Source: a virus. Taken from it: a DNA stretch of 46,442 nucleotides. A program made the translations under genes and the position numbers. This document shows positions 39,412 through 46,442 of this stretch, in pieces. The notes beneath the pieces are model-generated. The model had not been told where the DNA came from, did not search any database, and saw nothing but the letters and a program-made list of their open reading frames with translations. The stretch is from IMG/VR virus record IMGVR_UViG_3300037587_000064, positions 1 through 46,442 of that record, one strand, 5' to 3'. Every line of letters begins with the position of its first letter. Position 1 is the first letter of the stretch.

Positions 39412-40158
39412 TTATACCTTAATTTTAGAAGCAGCAGCGCGCCACTTCTGTACAAGTTCTGATTCGGATGAACGGAACTGAGCCATTGGATCGACAGGAG
39501 TGTCGTCCTTAGCAAAGCCAGATGCAATGTTTACATCTGAAGTTCCGAACCCACTAGATGACTGTGATGGGGAGTTGAAGTATGCAAGCACAGCTTTAGG
39601 GCTGGCACCTGCCAAGGTATTCAGTGTTGCCACAGTAGTACCTAGTTCTTTGGCCTTGGCGATATACACCTCCTCAGCCTTCTCTCCAAACATAGTCTTC
39701 AAAGAGTCAATCACATTATCATGATTGGCTTTCTGCACTTGTTGCTTATCCCGCTGGGTTAGCTGGGCTTCCACAAGCTGTGCTAGCTTAGTCTCATCAA
39801 GCTCTTGCTTAGGGGGTTGTCCTTGGCTTGCTTGCTGTGACTGAATACGCTCCAGTACATCGTCGATGTTACTAGCACTGTTGACCTTCTGCTCCAGCTC
39901 TTTGACCTGCGTAGTGAGGTCCATAATATGTTTCTGGGCGTGAGGTACAGATGCTAATGCTTCGTCAACTGTAGAGTATTTCTGTCGTCCGTCATCAGCC
40001 TGAATGCCCGCTAGCAGGTGTGCGTAGGGGTTAGGGTTGGCGTCGGACTCAGCAGGATTACCGCTCTGCTGTGGTGGCGTTACACCATCAGCTGGTGGCT
40101 GATTAGGTGGTGTGGGGGGAGTCTGGTCACCGGGGTTACCGAAGATCGTATCAGACAT
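39412..40158 (-). CDS. Scaffold (capsid assembly) protein, 248 aa
   Basis: GGAGTAAATA precedes ATG 40158. The first 45 residues are Pro/Gln/Asn-rich and disordered. A central coiled coil (DLTTQVKELEQKVNSASN) follows, and the end is a basic amphipathic helix (LVQKWRAAASKIKV), the usual capsid-binding tail. Size and position between portal and capsid agree with T7 gp9. Confidence 0.85.
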   Translation of the reverse strand: MSDTIFGNPGDQTPPTPPNQPPADGVTPPQQSGNPAESDANPNPYAHLLAGIQADDGRQKYSTVDEALASVPHAQKHIMDLTTQVKELEQKVNSASNIDDVLERIQSQQASQGQPPKQELDETKLAQLVEAQLTQRDKQQVQKANHDNVIDSLKTMFGEKAEEVYIAKAKELGTTVATLNTLAGASPKAVLAYFNSPSQSSSGFGTSDVNIASGFAKDDTPVDPMAQFRSSESELVQKWRAAASKIKV

Positions 40159-40412
40159 TATTTACTCCAAATATGAATTAGGTCATTGACCTTACGTAAA
40201 GTCCTGATCTTTCCGAGGCGATCAGCTTGCCTCTCAGCCCAAGCAGGAGAGTCGTAACCATCCTCCTCAGACATCTCCTTAACCGTATCATCGAGTTCCT
40301 TGGTAAGGATCTCATGTAGACGCCTAAGGTTGTCCGTGTTGGAAAGAAGGTAAGCACGGAACCTATCCTTCTCTTCCTTAGTGGAGAGATGTGATGTCCA
40401 CTTGGTGTTCAT
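40158..40412 (-). CDS. Small helical protein between portal and scaffold, 84 aa
   Basis: The start overlaps the portal stop (TAGATG) and its own stop overlaps the scaffold start. Highly charged helical protein (KEEKDRFRAYLLSNTDNLRR). It may help portal or scaffold assembly, judged from position only. Confidence 0.65.
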   Translation of the reverse strand: MNTKWTSHLSTKEEKDRFRAYLLSNTDNLRRLHEILTKELDDTVKEMSEEDGYDSPAWAERQADRLGKIRTLRKVNDLIHIWSK

Positions 40413-42155
40413 CTACTGTCCCTCAATAGGTGTGGCAGCCTGTACTGCAAGGTCTTCTTGCATCTGCTGTACCAATCCTTGTGCTTCTTGCTGCTCGAAC
40501 AGAGCGATGTTATCCGACACAAGATCAAATCGATTAAGCTGTAAGCTCTCTTCGACAAGCTTGGCCAGTCCTTTGTCAGAGAAGTGGCGTTCAATCTTAG
40601 GCCACACACCAGAGTTGGTGATCCCTGTAAGGTTCTGTAGAAGCTGTGCACGTGCCGCAAAGTGGCGAGCACCGATAGGTCGTAGGTGTCCTTTAGCTGT
40701 GATGTCTTCCTTAGTGATAGACATGAACTGAGCTACACCCAAATCATTATCCATTACCCGAACCACATCAGCACCAGAGATATTACGACGTGCTACTTCT
40801 AGCATGTTGTTAAGACTCTTCTCAAGCAACTCGATCTCGAACTGAGTGATCTTCTCTTGGAAGATACGGCCAGCTGCATTCTCTAAGCTCTGCACTTCAA
40901 AGGCTGTCTTCTCGCCCGGAGTACGGATACCCATAGCCTGCTTAGGCGCACCAGCAAACTCTTCCATAAGCTGGAGAAGCTGTGCGATCTCGATGTTAAC
41001 TCTAAGCGCATCAGTAGCTGGGGCTAGTGGTTGTACATCTCCACCCTCAGCAATGTGAATCTCTGCAAAGGGACGCCACTCGAACTCATCTACATCACCA
41101 ATGATCTTCAAGGGCGGTGCAGCTACTAGGTCGAGGATGTCTGCCTTGAGGTTCTCAAGATGATCTAGGCGGTACTGCATGCCTACCAGATTATCAAGTG
41201 GACCCATCCCATACAGATTATCAGGACGCTTACGCCAGCTAGTATGTGAAATATATCCACCACGCTTCCATGCTGGGAGGGGTTCTTTACGCACGACCAG
41301 AGTGCGATCAATGACAGTGATAACATAATCATCAAGTAAAGTGTTGCTAGTGTAATCATGCAAAGACCCTTGGAACTCTAGGATCTCAACATAACCAGAA
41401 CCATAGTATTCTTGTAGACTGCCGAAGCCGTCGATCTCGAAAGATCCTGTCTTACGGAAGTCATCAACAGTGAAGGTGCTGACACTAGAACGTGTCTTCT
41501 TCGCCTGTGCAATGATCTCTGCGTAATGAGGGTTGTCAGCAGTCTCACGCTCTAGGACACCAAGCTGTTTGATACTACGCTTGATCTTCCATGTACCTTC
41601 AAAGCTAGAGGCTGAAGGATCGAATACGATATCGAGTGGGGAGATACGCATGAGCTTAGGGCCGACATAACCGGGGATAAGCTCTCCAGTTTCAACGTCA
41701 ACCTTAGATTGGTTCACCCATTCGACATCAGCAAAAGCGTTACCATAATCAATGTAATCATACAGCAGTTGACTAACCGTAGTGCGGAAGTCAGACTGAC
41801 GTGTCTTGTTAGACATGTATGCGTTGATAGCTTCCTTCTTCGTTCTGATCTCATCATCAAGTGTATAGCCCTCCCACTTCAACCAGTCATCATTAGGGAA
41901 TGCAGCTGACAGGTAGTTAGCGTGTAGGTTATCCCTGATCTGAGCTAGCTTAGGAAGAGTAGTCTTGTTCTTCCAAGGAAGCGTAGAGTTAGATGTTGTG
42001 GTAGTGTCTGTTGCAAAGATATAGTTGCGACGCTCTTGAAGCTCGTTCAACCATGATTGCCGTTGTCCGTTAAAGGAGTCCCAACGTTCTGAGATAGTCT
42101 TAGCTAATCCATCGCGGGATAGCAGGTCTCTTAATTCTAATGTGCGATCGCTCAT
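40413..42155 (-). CDS. Portal protein, 580 aa
   Basis: Dodecameric gate for DNA packaging. GMGPLDNLVGMQYRLDHLEN near 310 and PKQAMGIRTPGEKTAFEVQS near 395, followed by the long helix AAGRIFQEKITQFEIELLEK, are typical of podovirus portals. The length is close to T7 gp8 (536 aa). ATGA overlap with the terminase stop couples the two genes. Confidence 0.92.
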   Translation of the reverse strand: MSDRTLELRDLLSRDGLAKTISERWDSFNGQRQSWLNELQERRNYIFATDTTTTSNSTLPWKNKTTLPKLAQIRDNLHANYLSAAFPNDDWLKWEGYTLDDEIRTKKEAINAYMSNKTRQSDFRTTVSQLLYDYIDYGNAFADVEWVNQSKVDVETGELIPGYVGPKLMRISPLDIVFDPSASSFEGTWKIKRSIKQLGVLERETADNPHYAEIIAQAKKTRSSVSTFTVDDFRKTGSFEIDGFGSLQEYYGSGYVEILEFQGSLHDYTSNTLLDDYVITVIDRTLVVRKEPLPAWKRGGYISHTSWRKRPDNLYGMGPLDNLVGMQYRLDHLENLKADILDLVAAPPLKIIGDVDEFEWRPFAEIHIAEGGDVQPLAPATDALRVNIEIAQLLQLMEEFAGAPKQAMGIRTPGEKTAFEVQSLENAAGRIFQEKITQFEIELLEKSLNNMLEVARRNISGADVVRVMDNDLGVAQFMSITKEDITAKGHLRPIGARHFAARAQLLQNLTGITNSGVWPKIERHFSDKGLAKLVEESLQLNRFDLVSDNIALFEQQEAQGLVQQMQEDLAVQAATPIEGQ

Positions 42156-43693
42156 CGGTACGCAGGCCCTCCGAATCGGGGGTGATAAGTTATGTTGGAA
42201 ACTTTCAGTAGGTTACGCTTAGCTCTAGGAGCCTTAGCTATCTCTATAACAGAGGCTAGCGCATCCTTGATATCATCATGTGGCGGTCTTGCCAATACTA
42301 GTTCTTCTTCTAGTACAGGGGTATACCCACCCCGATAATGATAGATTGTTTGGTTGTCATATCGTGGCTCAAGTACTGCCGTGATACGTTCTTCCTTGTT
42401 GCCTGAATGACGAGTAGGTTTATGCTCATCAATAGCGAGTTGCATTCCTTCCTGTCTAATCCGGTCTTTTAAATCTCTAGCGATCATTCCTTGTGCGGCG
42501 TTCACCTCAGCCCGAAGCTTGCGGAAATTCCATTTCTCGTGTGCCGACACTACATGATCGAATAGCCCAGAGATCTTGTCTGACCTGAATCGGTCAATGT
42601 CTAATACGTAGATGTATCCTTCAGGGGTTACACCCACAACTACGATGGCAGAGTAGTCAGCCTTCTTACTCATCGTAAATGCGAAGTCTATCGATGCATA
42701 CACATTCAACGGCTGTCCTTTGTAATACCAAGAACCTCCTGTTGATTTGATATGCTTCTGGTCGTAGTACTGGAACCTGTCTCTGCTAAGCCTGTCCGAA
42801 CTAGGATCATTCGGATCATTATAATACTGAGCAAAGAACTGAGTCTGGTCAGTATATAGCGCCTTGATTCTGCTAAGCTCTTTACGGTTGAATCCGAAAG
42901 ACTTTCCATCTGGACGAACTCCACGAGGCCAAAGGAATACACCCTCTTCCTCAACTACACGTTCCATAAGATCCCAGATAAGTTCCTCACCGCAGATCTC
43001 ATCTTCTTCATTAAAGATCATTTGCTTCTGATCTTTCCAGATATCGTACTGATCTCTCGGATGGTAACGTGTACCACACGCCTTGATCAATCCACCTGTA
43101 TTCAGGATAGATGCCATCTGGGACATAGCAGCAGCACACTTACGTCTACCTTCTTCGGTATATGCATTGTCCGGGACTACTACGTCATCCGGCACAATAA
43201 CGTCAGCGTGCGTACCTGCCGTGTTCGTGGTCAGGCCAGCTGCTACGATGGTAGGGTCACGTACGCCTTCCTCTTTACGGGCGGGATGGTCTACGGAGAT
43301 AGAAGTAGTTGACCACTTCTCTCGTTTACCTTCCTCTCGATTCACCATCTCAGGCCAGTACTGTCTGTACTTCTTGCCAGTCAATATGTTCTTGATAGCG
43401 TACAGTTGTTGCTCGGCCAAGGTAGAGGTTGCAGAGAGATAAAGGATAGTCGTCTCTGGGTACTTAGTGATCCACCATGCACACCATACCGCGATACAGT
43501 GCGACTTCATATGGGCACGTGGGAGTAGCAAGAGTTGGTTAGGCATCTCAGCATTCTGAAGCCAGTAGAACACTTGCTTATGGAGATCTCCATACAGTCG
43601 GTTCGGGTTCACTAGCTGAGCGAACATCCAAAGATCATTCTCCGCTAACTCCCGTACCTCCTTCTTCGCGTCTACTGATTTCTTTTTACTCAT
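42152..43693 (-). CDS. terL: Terminase large subunit, 513 aa
   Basis: The packaging motor and headful or site-specific nuclease. Walker A-like LLLPRAHMKSHCIAVW is near residue 54 and Walker B DVIVPDDVVV near 164. The RNase H-like nuclease has ASIDFAFTMSKKADYSA near 335, an acidic RAEVNAAQG near 390 and HDDIKDALASV near 475. ATG 43693 overlaps the small-subunit end. Gene order (TerS, TerL, portal) is compact. Confidence 0.95.
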   Translation of the reverse strand: MSKKKSVDAKKEVRELAENDLWMFAQLVNPNRLYGDLHKQVFYWLQNAEMPNQLLLLPRAHMKSHCIAVWCAWWITKYPETTILYLSATSTLAEQQLYAIKNILTGKKYRQYWPEMVNREEGKREKWSTTSISVDHPARKEEGVRDPTIVAAGLTTNTAGTHADVIVPDDVVVPDNAYTEEGRRKCAAAMSQMASILNTGGLIKACGTRYHPRDQYDIWKDQKQMIFNEEDEICGEELIWDLMERVVEEEGVFLWPRGVRPDGKSFGFNRKELSRIKALYTDQTQFFAQYYNDPNDPSSDRLSRDRFQYYDQKHIKSTGGSWYYKGQPLNVYASIDFAFTMSKKADYSAIVVVGVTPEGYIYVLDIDRFRSDKISGLFDHVVSAHEKWNFRKLRAEVNAAQGMIARDLKDRIRQEGMQLAIDEHKPTRHSGNKEERITAVLEPRYDNQTIYHYRGGYTPVLEEELVLARPPHDDIKDALASVIEIAKAPRAKRNLLKVSNITYHPRFGGPAYR

Positions 43694-44169
43694 TTAACTA
43701 ACCTTAATAGGTCACCCTCTACTTCCGCATGGATGCCTGCCTGCTGTTTGAGTTCCGCATTCACCTCTGCTTTAGAGGGAGCACCGCGCTTCTTATCTAC
43801 CCAACCTTTCTCAGCCAACCACTTAGCAGAGGTCTGGCCTTTAGGGGATAGGGAGTGGGAGATCAAAGCTTTGATGCCCTGAGAACGTACACGTACTTCA
43901 AGTTCTTCTTGCCAGTCAGCTAAGTGAGGGGCGAACCACTTACACTTTCTCAGTGCTTTCCAGTGGTTCCATCCGCCTAGATGATCGACAGCAAACTCAT
44001 ATTCAGTGAGGTCTTCGCTGTCTAGATATAGTTGCTTAAGGGATGGGAGTCCCTTATGCTCTGACTCTTTAAGAGTATATGAAGCTCGGGCTTTGTTCTC
44101 AGGAAAGCACATCTCCCAGAACAATCCCTTAGTGTACCACCGACCCATAGAGTCTTTAAACTTATCCAT
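43690..44169 (-). CDS. terS: Probable terminase small subunit, 159 aa
   Basis: GGAGTAACCC precedes ATG 44169. Directly before TerL, with a helix-turn-helix-like region (KGQTSAKWLAEKGWVDKKRG near 110-130) and a helical C-terminus with acidic residues for oligomerisation. The assignment is by context and helix pattern; it would recognise the packaging site. Confidence 0.72.
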   Translation of the reverse strand: MDKFKDSMGRWYTKGLFWEMCFPENKARASYTLKESEHKGLPSLKQLYLDSEDLTEYEFAVDHLGGWNHWKALRKCKWFAPHLADWQEELEVRVRSQGIKALISHSLSPKGQTSAKWLAEKGWVDKKRGAPSKAEVNAELKQQAGIHAEVEGDLLRLVK

Positions 44170-44172
44170 GGG

Positions 44173-46248
44173 TTACTCCATAAAGATTGTTGTGCCAACA
44201 TCCGTGACAGCTATGATGAAGACACCGTCGTTAGACTCAGCCGACCCCCAGATTTCTAGAACATCATCTTTATCAACGGCGATAGTAAGATGGCCTGCCA
44301 TAGTGGTTCCGTTTACTCCGTCAGTATAACCGTCACCTTCATTGATAATTGTACCCGCAGTAACTGAATTGACTTTAACTGTTATGCTAAAGAAATTACC
44401 AGCTACAAGAGTTCTGAAATGTTCCTGAAATCTAACTGTGCAAAGTCCTTTGTGGGGAACTGTGTACTGATCATTGGCATTACTCCACAATCCGAAGTCG
44501 TCCCAAGAGCTTGCAAAGCTGATCTTCTGCTCTGCAATATCCAAAGCATTGGAGGAGTCAGCACGAATAAATACTTTATTGGTATTACTGATTGCGCCTT
44601 GGTGAGATGCAAAAGTAACGTGACCATCCTGAGACACTACGTTACGCTGACGTGTAGTCCCTAGAAGATTACCAATGACTACGTTCGAGTCGTCGTCACC
44701 ACCAGTGACTAGATACTTCAGATCAATGTTGTTGTCTTCTGTACCTGCGCTATCTGTAGTTGTAATTACATTTATAGCAGCGCCAGCAATAGAATCTATG
44801 CGAGTAATAAGATTCAACTCATTCAATGCAGCAAAGCCAGAGACAGAGGAGTCTATCTTAACCATGTCGGTAGCTCGGAAGGTATTGCCACCCACACCCA
44901 ACGTACCATTCTGAATGATCCGTGTGTGGATCTTATTCTTGTAGCCAGCAATCCGAAGATCAACACCCCAGTTATTGTCAAGCTCTATACCTTGGATATC
45001 ACAACCGTGCTGTGTAAACCCAGTAGCGTGGGCCAAGTCTAGACCAAAGCCATCTACACCATTAACACCGTTGCTTGCGCCGTTCCCCGAGAGGGTTCCT
45101 GATGTGACTTTGTGAGCAGCACCGGGTAGGAGTATACCACCCATTGCGTTAGTAATGATATAGAAGTCATGCATCCGAAGAGTTAATGAGGGAGTCTCGA
45201 TGTTCAGACCGATACCTTCACCACCACTTGCACTAAAACCGAGGATACGGAACTCACCACATGAGTAACGGTCTGGCAATACATTCAGTGCTGCGTCCAG
45301 TGGGATAGAGAAGCCATTACCTTTCAGAGCTACTTCATCATAGTCAACAGACTGACCGAACCATGCAGAGTAGATCTCAGCACCTGCCGCACCAGAAGGA
45401 CTAGAGCCGTCAGTTGTAGCGGTCATGAAACTTAAGCTAAAGCCTGTGAACCGTGCACCAATAGTGTTCCCAGCAATAGATGCTTGAGCAACACTAGGCT
45501 TATGGACTACCCAGCTACCGGCAAATCTGTTTATGATGACTGTCTTGTTCTTACCCATACCCCGCAAAGAGTTGGTAGGCTGTAGTATAGTAGTATCATC
45601 TGTTGATGTCATCATGTCTACTTGGTTGTTGATGATAAACGTATTCTCACCTAGGCGAGTACCACGCTTACTATCAGCAGTGTCAAGAGCAGCTTGAATC
45701 TCTACATCAGTGAATGTAGTGCCATCAGTTGAGAAGTCATCAGCCCACACACTATCGATAGGCATAGCAAACAGACCACCACCTAAAGCAATATTAGTTG
45801 TGGATGTAACTACCTTCCAAGTTGTATATCCGGTAGTACACCGTGCGCCAGTAACCAGAGTAACTGTCGTACCATCTACTGTAGTCCCTGCTTGCATGTT
45901 AGCAACAGAAGAGAATGTAAAGGTAGGCATCTCAGTCCAAGATGCAGTAGTGCCATTAGTCTTTAGAAGCTTACCAGCATTACTAGTTTGATCAGGGAGA
46001 GTAGATACAGCTGAGTCAGCTGATGTAATGTTATTACCACCAACACTCAAAGATATGAATCCTGCTGATCCACCGTTAAGAATATCGTTAGAGTTCATAT
46101 CGAAGTCATTCAACATCTGGTTAGGTTCACCAGTAGGATTATCTCGATATAGGACTTTATTATTTAGCTCGTCATCAATAGCTGAGAAGTTAGTATTGAT
46201 TGTGTTATTAAAACCTGACGAGACGTTAGTACTTGTAATCTTGGCCAT
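44173..46248 (-). CDS. Tail fibre / tailspike, 691 aa
   Basis: First gene of the right arm. The N-terminal 60 residues (KITSTNVSSGFN, then INTNFSAIDDELNNKVLYRD and DFDMNSNDILN) form the virion-attachment module common in podovirus fibres. Residues about 150-540 have the Gly/Asn/Ile pattern of a right-handed beta helix (pectate-lyase-3-like), possibly a depolymerase. The last 100 residues have VPHKGLCTVRFQEHF and ITVKVNSV, a C1q-like jelly roll shared with the 36696 and 37312 products. It would bind, and perhaps cut, surface polysaccharide. Confidence 0.85.
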   Translation of the reverse strand: MAKITSTNVSSGFNNTINTNFSAIDDELNNKVLYRDNPTGEPNQMLNDFDMNSNDILNGGSAGFISLSVGGNNITSADSAVSTLPDQTSNAGKLLKTNGTTASWTEMPTFTFSSVANMQAGTTVDGTTVTLVTGARCTTGYTTWKVVTSTTNIALGGGLFAMPIDSVWADDFSTDGTTFTDVEIQAALDTADSKRGTRLGENTFIINNQVDMMTSTDDTTILQPTNSLRGMGKNKTVIINRFAGSWVVHKPSVAQASIAGNTIGARFTGFSLSFMTATTDGSSPSGAAGAEIYSAWFGQSVDYDEVALKGNGFSIPLDAALNVLPDRYSCGEFRILGFSASGGEGIGLNIETPSLTLRMHDFYIITNAMGGILLPGAAHKVTSGTLSGNGASNGVNGVDGFGLDLAHATGFTQHGCDIQGIELDNNWGVDLRIAGYKNKIHTRIIQNGTLGVGGNTFRATDMVKIDSSVSGFAALNELNLITRIDSIAGAAINVITTTDSAGTEDNNIDLKYLVTGGDDDSNVVIGNLLGTTRQRNVVSQDGHVTFASHQGAISNTNKVFIRADSSNALDIAEQKISFASSWDDFGLWSNANDQYTVPHKGLCTVRFQEHFRTLVAGNFFSITVKVNSVTAGTIINEGDGYTDGVNGTTMAGHLTIAVDKDDVLEIWGSAESNDGVFIIAVTDVGTTIFME

Positions 46249-46411
46249 GATTAGTATGTCTCTGTAGTTATTAAGTGTATATACTAAGTATCCTCACTAC
46301 GTTCGCAGATACACAAACATAATACATATACTTAATAAAGATTAGAAGAATAAAGAGAAAGAAGATATATCTGAATTACCTTCGCAGTAATATGAATCTA
46401 TAATACATAGA
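46249..46411. promoter_or_regulatory. AT-rich divergence region between the arms
   Basis: The 163 bases before the tail fibre start are strongly AT-rich and gene-free. Together with positions 1-60 they form the only place from which both arms can be transcribed outward. TATTAT-like -10 candidates exist on the - strand near 46340 and 46395 but without good -35 partners. TTCGCAG occurs at 46302 and 46381, and inverted at 63. Promoters are expected here; their exact positions are not resolved. Confidence 0.5.
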
Positions 46412-46442
46412 CCCCTAAAAGTACCATTTAGTTCCCTTAAAT
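46412..46442. repeat. Terminal direct repeat, right copy
   Basis: Identical to bases 1-31. See the left copy for interpretation. Confidence 0.95.

Noticed and set aside
1-46442. CRISPR array, insertion sequence, integrase or attachment site
   Set aside because: No regularly spaced repeats beyond the 645-710 block, no transposase or recombinase; the tRNA-like ends are not accompanied by an integrase.

Overview
The window reads as an essentially complete genome of a lytic, T7-like podovirus. It has a terminase pair, portal, scaffold, major capsid protein, tubular tail proteins, internal ejection proteins and a tail fibre, plus a T7-type replication set: fused primase-helicase, family A DNA polymerase, ssDNA-binding protein, 5'-3' exonuclease and endonuclease I. 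There is no integrase, no repressor that I recognise and no single-subunit RNA polymerase. A T7-like gene set without the polymerase, in about 46 kb, fits the Zobellviridae / SIO1-VpV262 type of marine phage. That placement, and a marine gammaproteobacterial host, are inferences from gene content. The same 31 bases occur at both ends, so the contig is either circular or carries short terminal repeats.

Layout. An AT-rich gap (46249-46442 joined to 1-60) separates two divergent arms. The left arm (about 1-23.8 kb, all + strand) has three parts. The first, 1-8.7 kb, has few and mostly small genes separated by long, hairpin-rich, apparently non-coding gaps. Three of its operons are preceded by the exact 14-bp palindrome GTATCTTAAGATAC. 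The second, 8.7-13.9 kb, holds small basic and membrane proteins, a tRNA-like cluster and a run of leader structures that look like RNA switches; one of them buries a ribosome binding site. The third, 13.9-23.8 kb, is the tightly packed replication and nucleotide-handling block, with many small overlapping genes. The right arm (46.2-24.2 kb, all - strand) is compact: tail fibre, TerS, TerL, portal, scaffold, capsid, head/tail adaptors, ejection proteins, lysis proteins. The arms converge on a long hairpin terminator at 24073-24131 that has a run of T on both strands.

How it fits together. Host RNA polymerase presumably transcribes both arms from the AT-rich gap. The left arm then relies heavily on RNA structure (processing hairpins, sequestered start sites, a possible -1 frameshift). 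Exonuclease and endonuclease I would degrade and resolve DNA, and primase-helicase, polymerase and SSB would replicate it. Late gene order follows T7 when T7 is read as a circle (17, 18, 19, 8, 9, 10, 11, 12, 14, 16). Lysis appears to use a holin-like and an XhlA-like protein next to a virion protein with a lytic transglycosylase domain; no free endolysin is recognisable. The least explained parts are the RNA-structure system of the left arm and the 585-residue protein at 6103-7860.
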